From Lepidonotus clava (Eukaryota; Annelida; Polychaeta; Phyllodocida; Polynoidae), in assembly GCA_936440205.1 (NCBI GenBank), contig OW387139.1:31150378-31214377 (forward strand): a DNA stretch of 64,000 nucleotides. Direction: 5' to 3'. This document shows, piece after piece, positions 1-12,100 of this stretch (position 1 is its first letter; each line of letters starts with the position of its first letter). Below the pieces are notes generated by a model. The model had not been told where the DNA came from. It saw only the letters and a list, made by a program, of their open reading frames with translations, and did not search any database. Position numbers and translations under genes: made by a program.

Positions 1-534
1 CATGTCTGTATGGAATTCGTGGAATGGTTTCTGAGGGTTGCTACTTTATGTATTTAATGTAAAGAGGCATGTTTTTGGTGATTTTTCTTATTAAGGACCG
101 AGACGGAAATAATAGTGGTAAAATACATCTTGATAGCATATTTTTGTTTTGATCCCTCGTTTCTCCACAATCATTTCGAAGAAATAGTCCTCAACATTAG
201 AAGTTCATAGGTGTTCGTTCATATCTCTGTTCATAGTGTTCCTAGAAAAGAAAAATGTTTTGGTCCTTTTATTTTTTTCTCCTCAGTGAACAATTATCTT
301 AATCTATAGCTAACCTTAGTTCCATGAGCTAATACTTCAAAAATAATAGATACAATGCATCAAAAAGAACACAAAAACAAAGGAAAGCCACTTCTGTGTG
401 AGTGTTCTTTTTTACCTATTGGCTTTTATTTGGATCTTACTCAACTTTTGAGTTAAAATCAAGATATTATTTCAATGTAAGAAGTCGATTAAACAAATAA
501 TATAACTAACTTGTTATCCCTGTTTGCTTCTCAG
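1..534 (+). other. intron (partial)
   Basis: AT-rich sequence before the first visible exon of the + strand gene, ending in a pyrimidine tract and CAG. No other feature was recognised. Confidence 0.6.
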
Positions 535-648
535 CTTGCAGCAGCCGGGGATAGAGGTGGTTGACCTGTACTCCACCGCACGCGCCTGTGGAGGAGGCCA
601 CACCATGACGCACCCTCACCGCCGGATGACACGCGTCACGCAGTACAA
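535..648 (+). CDS. exon with deiminase-like loop
   Basis: The acceptor is the pyrimidine-rich TTTGCTTCTCAG ending at 534; a second AG at 541 is a weaker alternative and would shorten the exon by seven bases. The donor is AA|GTAAGG after 648, in phase 2. The exon is much more GC-rich than the surrounding AT-rich intron. It encodes LQQPGIEVVDLYSTARACGG then GHTMTHPHRRMTRVTQY. Confidence 0.7.
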
Positions 649-3600
649 GTAAGGAGTCGTCTCCATGTCACATGCAAATACTGTAGATCAAATATCCATC
701 ATAGACTATTATTTGAAACTTAAGAGTGGCACCAGAAATAAACAATTTAAAGGCTAATATAATTATGGTGAACTAATCGACACTACTATTTCACTTTTCC
801 TTCACTTTTAATCACTTAATTTATCTTAATAATTCATAATGTTGATTTTTACTATGAAAAGGGTTCTATGTAAAATATTTTATCATTTCTTTTTATACTA
901 AACCTAGATAAACATATTGCAAGTGCTAACAAAGTCCCAAAGTAGGGAAACTGTTGCTGCACGTATATTGCAAAAAAAACAAAAACATATAAGTTGGAGC
1001 ATTGAAAGTCGTACATTGGACTCATTGCAATAAATACAGGATGTGTTGAATTCAGATAAAGATTTTAAGACATCTACATTAATCTTTTACAGTAATCTTT
1101 TCCGTGATGAAGAAGTACAAGCTCCAGCCTGCAGGTTAGTACTTGTTGTTTTATTTAAATGTAATGGCATATCGCAAAGGATACAGCGGATATTCCGTAC
1201 TACGCACGTATACTCTTTGGGCTGCTGAGGTAGCTCGTATTGTCTAGACGACGTAATACAGTGTTTCATTTTTGTATTGCGCGCTGGCAGGAGCAAAAGT
1301 CCCACTGCTACTCAGGCTCCTGCGTAAGTACAACATCAGTAACAATGCATGAAGAAAGCATACATTCAGCCAGTGTGGTCATTAGATTTTTTCCCCTTTT
1401 TTTTTTCAGGACAAACGCTTTCTTTTTAATGATTTGCTTCATATGTTGTAGAATATCTTCTGTCATTTTCTGTAATGAAAACTATTTTGGACATTTTGTT
1501 GTGTAATTACCCTACTTTCCTTTGAATTTTTTTTTTTTTTTATTTTTTATTTTTGCGGTAGCATCAGCAGAGTGAACTATACATCTTTTAAGATTTAGAA
1601 TGCCCTTTTTTTCGAGCCCTTCCTCAAAGGACCTCTTGGAACAGCATGTGTGTGTATTGATATTTCATTATTCAACAAGGTACCTCAAGCACAAAAATGA
1701 CCGGTGTGGATATGTTGCCGATAATGGCATTAGCTCAGATTACTTAGAATATGCACTTCTCGCCTTTACTCCTATTTTTTTCATCTGAATGGACTAAACG
1801 TGACTTCATTGTGTTTTCTGTTTATGGGAGGTAGTATTAAGAAATACATCAACATTCTTTTTCATGCTTAATCTTATCCAGTCGGTGTTTTAGCAGCTCA
1901 ATATTTTCTGATTGGTTTATCTTTTAAGTACGGCCAAATTAAGTGTGAGGATTAAAGTGCCGAGGTAAAGTTGGATGTACAGGACTTTGCATGGTTTGTC
2001 AGATACAACACAGAGTTTATAGCCTTAGCTGTGAAAGGCAGTGAAACCCAGGAACATGAAATGTTTCAAACTTAACCGCATTTTACCTATTAACACAATG
2101 GTACAAACAAACATAAATAGTACAAAGTAGAGTAAATCAATAGACTCTAAATAATAAAATGTTTGTTTCAAACTTGTAAATAACGTGATATACTTGACAT
2201 TTGAAAGGTTGTCTGGTTTAAACCAATATGATATTAGGTAGAAATTATATTCTATAATACATGTCAATTTCACTGCAGCACCTACACTCCGGTGTAAGTA
2301 CAGTTAAGGGAGAGTTTTTTCAAGATCATAAATACTACTTTATAGGCTTCTTTTTCTTATTTTGAAATATCCTGGTAACTTACTTAAGGACAGTTGAGAG
2401 ATTGATTTTAATAATTCGCTGCATAAAAGTTAAAATAAGAGAAAAAGTAGATACTGTGCAATATATAGTTTAGATAGAAAAATTAGAAGTAGATATTTCA
2501 CTTAGAAAACAATTACTCTAGAAATACATCTATAGATGTCCTTATGTATAATTGTAACGAAATCAGTAGCAATGACAACATAGAAATATATTAGCTAACA
2601 TTTTCACCTAAAAAGAAAGTACCAATAATTGTATTTTGCAGGCTGCATCAACCACTGTGTGTTTTTCTCTTTGTTTTCATAGTACAGCATTAAGTCATTG
2701 TGTACCTCTGTACCCGTACATTGTCAGACTTTGATACGATATACAGATGAATTAAAACTTTATAAGCAGACCATGTCCCTTCAACCCGTCAAATGGATAC
2801 TTTATTTGAAATCTAAATCATATCATCTCCATTACTTCCGTGCCTGATATATCAGTGTACGTTACGTGGTTGTTCAAGGCAATCATTATTAATCGTAACT
2901 GCTAATGTATATTCCCCATACTGTCACTAGGGAGAACCACCGAACCGGAATGTAAGTATAGTAAAAAAACGCTGGTCTGTTGACTCGGGCCAGGTCTGTC
3001 TGTCAAAATGTTGTCCTAAAATAATAAGTGCAGTCCACTTCCTTGTTACTAATCTACTTATAATTGTATCTAAAAAAAAAAGACTTTGGTATATAAGATG
3101 TTCTAATACACTTTTTCTCAACCAAATCAGTTAGATTAAAATAGTTTTGGGGCCGATAAAGAGATTAAAATGGATTTTTAACCGATCTGTTTGATTCAAA
3201 ACTATGTAATTTTAGATAACAAATGACTTCTGAAGTATTAGAAACTATGCCTGTAACACGATTATTCATATTCTGATAAGAAAAGGCCACAAATGATCGT
3301 AACATAAACAACTTTGTTAAAACACACAAATTGCAATCTGAGACCTTTTCCTTTTAGCTGAATAATACGCTACTATGAAGTACTATTTCCTGCGATTCTC
3401 TTCCTAATTAATATTTTATTCGTAGAATTAGTTTACATTAGTGCAGTACGCGTACCTTAATATAGCCGTCTGTGTTTTTGCTCTATGCTTGCTGGTGAAA
3501 AATAAGGTGTTCCTCTATGTATTTTGTTAGAAAAGAAGCAGTGTAAATACAAAATAAGATTGACAAAATTTCTGTACAACACAAATTAAGAGGCATAAAG

Positions 3601-4965
3601 ATGATATGCTTTGGGCTGTTTTGAAGAGGGCCACAATACAGCAAAATCGATTATTAAAAAGGGTATACATAAACACATACCAAGACAGTTTTCACCAAAT
3701 TTCATCGATTTTTTTTTTTTTCTCCCTCAATAAAGAAGAGAGACTGCATGTACTACCCAAACTGAGAAAGGCACGGTAGATAAACTTTCACGTGTTTATC
3801 ATCAATATTACAAGGTGCACCTGGCAAGAATTACATCACGCCATGTGCCCTAATTTGTATTATGTCTAGGAAAATTAAAAAAAGAGAGGGTAAAATCTAT
3901 GCATAGCGCCGGGAACTATCTTTTCCAAATAGACTCAATTACCAGCATGTAAAACACTATCTCCTTTATTGAAATAATCTTAAGGTTTTTCTGTAAAGAA
4001 GAGATGTTACTTTATGAAAGCCAAGAATCTCCCTATAAAAACGTAAATTCATTCCAATTTTTGCTTTTTACTGCCCAACAAATTATAGATCAGCATTCAG
4101 CAGTCATTAGAATGTCCAAGACCAACACTTAACTGATCTCCTGTCTTGATATTACAGAGAAGAACTTGACATCCAGGGAGCAGATGGCCACATCTACAAG
4201 GGGCGGCTCGAGGCGCGCCTTCCGTCCAACCTGCACCAATCAGCACCGGTGAGTGGAACTCTATACGCTTACTATGAAAATATCCATGTGTCTTTACAGT
4301 TCTCTGATTTATAAGGTGACACGTAGAGTTTGACTATTTTTTTCTGTCAGAAATCAACTTTTGTTATTTGACTAAAATGAAGGATTTCGTCCTTAAAAAT
4401 TCCAATATGCCAACAGGGCAAAGTTTGCATGAAGCTACGCATTGAGAACACAGCAAGCTTTAGAGACAACAGAAATCCTCCAGCCTTATGATTTTGGAAC
4501 TGTTTAGTCTTCACCAAAAGTGCAACTCACTTAAATACTGAGAGATGTGTTTGGAGATTTTCAAAAAGATACTAGGATTCTTCTCGATTCTTCTACTCAT
4601 TAAGAAGAGCTATGTATTTACATCCAAGATTATTCACAAACAAAACGTCTTATACTGAGTGATTTTTCCATCCACAGGGGGTGATGAATGGACCTAACCA
4701 GGGCGGTCAGTCCCCAAAGATGTCCCGTAAGATTGTATACAGTCAAGCTGGCGCCCCGCGGCCCCCGGCCACTGCCCCCCAACCTGCTACCCCATTGGCC
4801 CCCGGCGTGGGCCCCAAGTCGGCCCGTCCCACGTCGGCCCGGACCATCAAGCCCAGCCCCATCGGGGCCAAGCAGGCCACCATCCCGACAGCAGGCGTGG
4901 TCATGGACTCGAGCAGTGACCCCCCGCCACCGTCCTCCCCAAAGGGCAGCGTTAACAACAACTGA
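535..4965 (+). CDS. 3' end of a spliced gene; arginine deiminase/amidinotransferase-like C-terminus plus disordered tail
   Basis: Three exons (535-648, 4158-4248, 4678-4965) join in one frame through GT-AG introns and end in TGA at 4963-4965. The gene starts upstream of the window. The first visible exon contains GIEVVDLYSTARACGGGHTM followed by THPHRR. Its spacing matches the C-terminal loop of arginine deiminases, where a GIEV-type strand leads to GG-x-x-C-M-x-x-P and the Cys is the nucleophile. Here the same spacing reads GGGHTMTHP, so the Cys position is Thr. Known deiminases end soon after this loop, whereas this protein continues for about 125 residues: first a linker containing GADGHIYKGRLEARLP, then a Pro/Ala/Ser-rich, probably disordered tail ending SPKGSVNNN. 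The coding structure is convincing. The family assignment is an inference from one short motif, and an unrelated protein is possible. Confidence 0.6.
649..4157 (+). other. 3.5-kb intron
   Basis: Intron between two in-phase exons, starting GTAAGG and ending ATTACAG. It is AT-rich with only short, unrecognised open frames and several homopolymer T runs (for example near 1526-1550 and 3709-3721). No repeat family was recognised. Confidence 0.6.
4158..4248 (+). CDS. internal exon, linker segment
   Basis: The acceptor ATTACAG and donor CCG|GTGAGT bound a 91-base exon. Its first base completes a Lys codon left open by the previous exon, and it ends on a codon boundary. It encodes EELDIQGADGHIYKGRLEAR then LPSNLHQSAP. 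No domain is recognised. Phase continuity on both sides is the main support. Confidence 0.75.
4249..4677 (+). other. 429-bp intron
   Basis: GTGAGT at the start and CCACAG at the end. AT-rich, with nothing else seen. Confidence 0.7.
4678..4965 (+). CDS. terminal exon, Pro/Ala/Ser-rich tail
   Basis: The acceptor is TCCATCCACAG ending at 4677. The frame runs 95 codons to TGA at 4963-4965. The product is low complexity (APRPPATAPQPATPLAPG and SARPTSARTIKPSPIG are typical stretches) and ends DSSSDPPPPSSPKGSVNNN. It is probably disordered. The GC content is far above the flanks, and base composition drops abruptly after the stop, which supports this as the true coding end. Confidence 0.8.
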   Translation, partial: GVMNGPNQGGQSPKMSRKIVYSQAGAPRPPATAPQPATPLAPGVGPKSARPTSARTIKPSPIGAKQATIPTAGVVMDSSSDPPPPSSPKGSVNNN

Positions 4966-6502
4966 ACCGCTCACAATGCACTAGTTACCTTTCGGACTAG
5001 TGCAGATGCTTATTAGGAAAATCTTACTACCCAACGTATTAGAAAAAGAACTACCGGTAGGAAATAGGAACAAAACAAAAACACCAAAGATTGTCATTGC
5101 ACCAAAGGATGTTATCATTGTTTTTAAGATTTTACATGAAAATTGTATTAAGGTGGTATACACAGTCAGTGTAGACTATTTCGTCAGTTAATTTCTTGCG
5201 AAAATGAAAATATTAATGATAAGAAGAGGTAATCATAAGATTAAGCATAATATAAACGCCATTTTAAAGTATACACTTAAGACTGGTCTTGATATCCAAT
5301 GTTTCATTAATTATTAAAGGAAAAATAATATGGACAAATTTCAATTACAGAAACATTAGAATTTTAGTTATCTAAAGAAAAGATATTCATTCTGCAGCCT
5401 TTTCATTTCATTGATTTCATTGCGTCATCATGAATGCTTCTCAGTGCTCATCGTATCATTAAGATATTCAGTTGATACAAATTAAGTCCGAAGGCCACGT
5501 TTAACCTTTGTCTGTCTCTGTGTAGCTTGTATATAATTAGAACAATGTTTCTTGCTAGCTTTAAGAATATAGGAGCCCCATTTTTAAAGTTGGAATTTCT
5601 GTAAAGTATTAAAGCAACTGTAAGTGCCTTCGAAAGTGACACAAAACATGATGACTCCATTGTCCATGGTTCATGAATAATTTAGTCTTTCTGAAAACCA
5701 ACTTTGTCTTCAGTGTGTAAGCGAAATGACCTGTGGTAATCAAAGCCCTTTTCAATTAAGAACATTAAATCCCTAATTTCATGTAATTGAATATGCGATT
5801 GGTTAATTCCCTCATACTTGGTTCAAATACTGTAGGACCATCACAAGAAAATACTTCTTCTGTATTACTTTATGAGGTTCGTGTTATTTTAGTATATTTA
5901 CTATTCAACCTTTTAATCGGCAAATTTGAGAAAAACTGTAACTAAGAAATATTGCTTAATGAATTATCGCCAGACTGGTTTATCAACCACATAGCATTCT
6001 GTGATATTGATTAGGATATTTTATAAACCATGTGTGTGCAATCATTGAACAGTATTTAAGAAAAGTATCCACAAGAAACCTGATTTTCCCAAATGGAATA
6101 AATATCAACATACTGGGTTGAGTAGAAAATGTAGTTTAAGAAATAAAGTTATTGTTTTGGGTTTTATATGGTAGTGAAGTAGTTTGGGAATATTAAGGTG
6201 TAGAACAACCTTTGATATATGACAAAGAACCTCCGTATTACTCGTTAAGTGGAGGGTCTATGCAATGTTTGAGCCAGTAGCATAGACATACTAATACTTC
6301 AAAAGCCATCTGTGATCTACAAACTGTGCTTGTATTGAATAAAATATTTCAAATCATTTACTTAGTTACTTGTTATTATCAGAAGTATACGCTTTGTGTC
6401 CTTGTCATAATAGAAATGATAAGAATACAGAATATTCCTGACATCAGTTATTCAATTCTAATCAGCTTTTAATTTTAACAGCTGTGGACATGATCCAATA
6501 AA
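4966..6502 (+). other. probable 3' UTR and polyadenylation region of the + strand gene
   Basis: AT-rich sequence directly after the stop. AATAAA hexamers on the + strand at 6142-6147, 6338-6343 and 6497-6502 are candidate polyadenylation signals. Which one is used cannot be told from sequence. No coding signal was seen. Confidence 0.4.
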
Positions 6503-7948
6503 TGGACAAAAAGTAATTTTTGTACTTCAATTCTATTTCGCCAGATCTGTCATTAACTACTGAATTGAACGCAGTAGTTCCCCTATTAACTGAACAAATG
6601 GACATATAGGAGACAAATGTTATACTTTTCTAGAGCACAAAGCCTCCTAGTGACTAGGATTTTCACTTGCTTTAAAATTGATAGAAATAATTGTAGTTTG
6701 GTTTCATCCTTTGGGTGCAAAATAATCATTTTATTAACTTTTTAGTTGGTGAGTGAATCAGGTTTAAGAAAGATATTGTGTTCCAGACACTTGACCTACC
6801 CTTCCGTTTTCCCACATTTTTATTCATGTCAGAATATTTGACATGATGCCCAACAAAACCCCCAATTCTTTTGACAAAGTTTCTCTAATTGTTTAAATAT
6901 TTTGATAGGTTGTCAGACTTTAATAATCTAACACCATCGCAGGAAATACAGTGTTATTCTATTTTATACTTTATGGTGGTAATAAAGTAAAACAAACACG
7001 AGTACAGATAGAAAAACGCAATCTGGAATGGTATCAATAGATGGCCTGCCACTGGGGCCTCATCAAAATATAGGGATTGGTATAGAGCTAACACTGAAAA
7101 TATAGGGACTCTGAAACAAGATTTACTAAGATATTCACTGGTGCTTAGCAGTTACAAAAGGTCACATTAGATATGACTTGCATTTCCATCAGAGTACAAT
7201 GTTGTTTGAAATGAAATTAATCTATAATACAAACTGAGAAAGGAAGACAATTTTGTGATTATGGCAGAAAATGCTTGGGGTCTTTTGGCCACGAGGCCTT
7301 CAGGAGCTCTTCTGTTCCATTTACTTTCTTTTAAATTTTACTCACTATAATCTCCTGAAAATTCAGAAATACTAGATCAAGGTGATCGATGGTTAGCATT
7401 GACGATTGGTTTGAGAAACCGAAGAGCTCCAGTCATTCGATTATATTTAAAAAACTAGATTTTGAATATAGATTTTTCTTTAGTGTTAGACACAACTAGT
7501 TAAAAGACATCGGCATGACATCCCCCCTGCCCCTTTATCCCTTCACCCTCTTCACCTACTTTGCCCTCTTACCCCCATACAACATGGTTTGAGAGTCTAA
7601 GGTTACAGTCCCACTCTCCAAGCATACAGAAAAATTAATGGAATCCCCTCTTCATCAGTCTTTTTTTTTCAGAAAGTTTTCCACCATTGAAATCCTATAG
7701 TAAAATTCACAATCTCCAAGCAGATCAACAGTAGTAACAGACAACAGAAAAAAATGCCTTAGCTGGGACCAGCGAGCCTCCACTACAGTCATGTCTGAGC
7801 GTGGGAAAGTTCTCAGCCTTTTTACTACAATTTATCGGAGGACTACTGGATCGCACAGCGATCCGGAGAATAAGACAAATATTTGAAAGTATCGGCCAAG
7901 CTAAGAAAAAAAGAAGACATACAAGGCCAGCGGCAGTTCTGCGATAGT

Positions 7949-8160
7949 GTCATGGCTGGATGATGATGATGATGATTGTTGGAGTTTAAGGTGCATTCAG
8001 CAATTTTTCAGCTATATCAGCACCAACTCACGTTTGTGTGTTTGTACAAAGTACTGTGATCGTATCTATGGGGGTGAGAACGACGGCAAGGTAAGGTGGT
8101 GTAGCAGGCACCAGCGAGAATTGAACACGGGCCGGCCGCATGCAAAGGTCATGGCTGGAT
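7949..8160. repeat. 13-bp target-site duplication around the SINE
   Basis: Perfect 13-bp direct repeats GTCATGGCTGGAT at 7949-7961 and 8148-8160. Their identity suggests a fairly recent insertion. Confidence 0.7.
7962..8147 (-). mobile_element. SINE-like retroposon with target-site duplication
   Basis: Read on the minus strand, a sequence containing a Pol III B-box-like GTGTTCAATTCTC (8104-8131 region) leads through a unique body to GCTGAATGCACCTTAAACTC and an ATC microsatellite tail at 7962-7974. The direct repeat GTCATGGCTGGAT flanks it exactly at 7949-7961 and 8148-8160, as expected for target-primed insertion. No clear A box is visible, so the head is 5' truncated or diverged. The tail resembles those of invertebrate tRNA-derived SINEs from memory; the family is not identified. 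Confidence 0.65.
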
Positions 8161-9186
8161 ATGGACACTTATGGGCCTTCTACAAAAAAGTGGCTGGTGA
8201 AAATTACAAGGTTGAGATTGTAGAATTTATCGAACTTCAGTGTGGTTTGAAAAAACAAAAGCTCCTTCTCATCCATCTTGCTCAATAGGTCAAATGAAAA
8301 AGAATTACAGGGTCCCAGGTGGATTTCATAGATTTTGGTGCGGTTTAGAAAACTGGAAAACTCTGGGCATTATTTCCTATATAAGTATTGGTAGTGAATT
8401 ATTCTTAGACTTTCTTAGAATATTCATAATCCATAATATACCCTGCAAAATGGTTTTTGATGCCGATATCAGGCTTATCGTCTGCTGGTATCAACACGTT
8501 TCGTTACCTGTGGTCTAATCAAGCCCTTTCCCCTTCGTGAGACTGGGGAACTAGCATAAATTTTCAATATGGTTGCGACCAGTGAGGAAAGGGAAATCCC
8601 AAATCTATTTTTAGAATATCATTATGACAAGATCTGATCAATCTCCAATTGCAATTTGGTCCCTTCCCATTGTTGTCACTCTCTTTACAGTTCCTATGGA
8701 AAGGCTGCACTCTCCGAACAGAGCGACGGTAATAACAACATGCACAGTGTCCCCCCCTCTGCTTATTCCCAGCGATGCCTGCTTGGTCTACATGATTTTA
8801 TGCTGGTTTTAAAGATTTGGTACAACTTCCTACTCTGATCTAAGTGTTGACTGGACGACAACGGAGAATAAATGTATGCCCCCGAGAAATAAAAGTAGAA
8901 AATAAATTCTCATTTCTGCAACAATATTCTTGTCTACATACAGTTTTAACTTTTTGATTCTTACCTAATGATTGTTTAACAAACGACAACCAAACATTTT
9001 TAGGATTTCTAAGCGAACTAAGCATTGTAAATAATTATTCTGAAGGCACTAGGTTTTTCGTATGGACACTACTTTATTCCATGTAGAACAGCTTTCCGAC
9101 AGGCGTCATCATCTAGGCTATTAACACTGACTAGGATAGCAAAGGTGCTCTATATACAAAATTTTCAAAAATACACATACTCAAAT

Positions 9187-9199
9187 GTTGCTAGGCAAC
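9187..9199. promoter_or_regulatory. RFX X-box-like motif
   Basis: GTTGCTAGGCAAC, an imperfect palindrome of the type bound by RFX factors. It lies between two convergent gene ends, far from any visible promoter. The motif alone does not show function. Confidence 0.25.
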
Positions 9200-12100
9200 C
9201 AGTAAACCCTCTCGTTCATGACAATTAACCATTTTTCTCGTACTTGCAATATTTGTTTTATTTTTAATATACAACCAGCGGCGGCACTTTATAGCGGACA
9301 TTTAAAAAGCTTAAATTTACTTGATATGCACATCACTGAGCATGGCATTTAGATTTACACACGTTAATTACGTTCCAGAATCCCGTATTTATGATAGAAA
9401 GTCTGAATTGTTCTCAACCATTTATAACAGAATTCAACTTTGAGTTGTAATCGTGCCAGCCTGAATGGGTCAGCACTTTTTACCAGTCACATACACCGCC
9501 AATACGTACCTTTTTAGGGTGTTAATCAAAATGTTGAATGCTATATTTATATTACTGTAGCGATTGCATATTATGTTGTCTACTATTCTCAATACAGACT
9601 TTTGAAACCATAAAAGACTTTATCCTCCTCAAAGTGTATTTTCATGCATGAAAGAGACTGTTGATGAATAACGAATAAGAAGCAGTGATCTTGTTTCACC
9701 AACATTTCCGTGTTTTTACACAAGTCCAACAGAGTACTGGAATCCATTACAACGTTTCATCATCTTAATCTTTAACTTTTTGCACACTCAATCTCGGCTT
9801 CCGTGAGGTTCTATGAGGATTCCTGTAAATATCACTGTGCTAGAAACATACACGGGGAATTAAACTCATTGATATCAGGGTAACAATTGTTTAAAACCTG
9901 TTATTGCTTATATTATTTTCCTACAATCTACAATGTTCAGCCATTGATAAGATTAATCTTTTCAAGTGCACATGTGATGAGGTAATGCGTAAAAACGATA
10001 TCTAAAACAGAATGTGCGTAAAGATATGCCGATTCTGTACATATTCTGAGGGTTCATTTTGAAGACAAGAAATAATCTCTGTTCAAGTGTGCACTTGATT
10101 AGATAATCTTACCTGGACAATTTAGACCTATTCAAGTATTACACCAAACTGCTGTCCAATTGCTATTGACACTTGCTCGAGCGTCGACAGGTACTCTTGT
10201 ATCATCTCTTAAGGTTCCGCTTGAAGCAGACCCATCGCACATAAAACTCAGTGTAAAATAGTAACTCATTTCTAATCTCTTGGCAGACACACAGGGCCTG
10301 CTACTAACGAGAAACAAAACAATTGAATGTAAATGTATGCTATTAAGAATTAAGAAGGGTGATCTGAAACAGTGGACTAAAATTAAGAATTCTCCCTCAT
10401 GTCTCCTGTAAAAATAATATTATATTATAACAAAACAGGTAACTTGAACATTGATTTTCTCAGGATGTACATCTGTGTGCACCTTTCACAAACAAGGCAT
10501 TTATTTTGTTTTACGGATTCTACTTGTCCATATGTACCACCACATCGCCCTAATCATAAAACTTTACTGGAACATTCTATAATTCTTAAATAGGCGACAA
10601 TGAACTGCCGTAGGAAGGGGAACAGTTCCAGAAATACACCTGCTTATTATTGAAAAAGAGGAGGCCTGGGATAACATGCCTGCCGTTAACTACACTGGTT
10701 CTTCTAATATAATTTCGTAACTAAAAACTTCATTGTTACGTTTCTGTGTTGGTGCATATTCATCCCAGACAACGGAATAGTATTAGATACAGCATTATAA
10801 CTTTTAATCTAGCCCAGAAATCCGTAGAATACATAAATGTTTTGAAAACCATGAAAATGCATCATTATTGAATATCACATTGCATATTACCTGGTAGGTT
10901 TGTGCCCTTCTGATCATTTGAGGTCCCTCCCACCATATTCGCTTATTATTTGTCGGACTCCACACAGAGATTTTCCTTTCTTCAAAAGCTAACCAAAAAT
11001 GTCTGATAACATAAACCTAATGATATAAGCATGATTGGAAAAATTAAAATCCTCTGCGAAAGTCAAGATAATCGTAAATCCAGATATCCAAATATGTTTT
11101 CAAATACATAGCTTAGTCATAAATTTACGTTCTCTTGTAACACACTGGACCCGTGCCTTCCAGAATGTAATTTATAATGTGTTACACCGAAGAACTGGAA
11201 AAAACGATGTCTTAGAATCTGAACTACTTCTTGCTGCATTCCCTAAAGTACCAATTGTAATATTGCATGGGCAGTCAGTGTAGTGTGGGGTCACAAGAAA
11301 CTAAAGTACAAATTTCTGAAAACCTAATCCTCCACAATGTTTCTGGCTCCATACCTTTTAAATTGTCGAATACACCCAGAATTCAATAATTAAATCTCCT
11401 TCCTTAGGGCAACCTAGTTTTCTTCAACTTTGAACAATAAAAGCAGTTCTATAACTAGTAGAGCATATTAAACGAGCACTACGCAATAATAATTAAATCA
11501 CTTAGCAAGTTGCGAGATTGGCTACACACGGGGTTACAGTATGGTGAATATTCTTTACAGACTTCTAACGATCTTTCATCTGAATGAATCTTATCTATGT
11601 CTGTCCGAAACAAATCTTACGACCATTTATCTGATCGTCCACTGGCTACCAGTTAGTGGATAGTCATTTTAGCGTAAAAATCAAATACGCAGAAGATGTT
11701 GTTGACGTAATGCGGATCTGTGCACTTAGAAGCATATACACAATGGATTCTGCATTAGCATTCGAATGGGACTGTTAAAATCACATAAATATTTACAGGA
11801 AATACAGGAAAACATCCAGCTTAGCCCACGATATCGGCAACAGACTTTCAAGCGTAAAACTAAAGAGATATTTAACCTTGAATAATCTACCATTGATTAT
11901 TTTTTCGGACTCGAAACAACAATTTTAATGGCTACACATACGTTTATAAACTTTGGTATATTACATTGCATGAAACTTCAAAATCCATGTGACTCTAATT
12001 ATAGAAACTATCAATAAATAACGTGGCATGTGCCAAATGCATTTTTCTTCGGTATCTTAAAATGTATCTTTAGGTTGTATATCCTTTAAAGCTGAAGAGT

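Noticed and set aside
10132-10317. Minus-strand 61-codon frame with protein-like composition
   Set aside because: No splice sites or similarity that I can support, and it is isolated in intergenic DNA.
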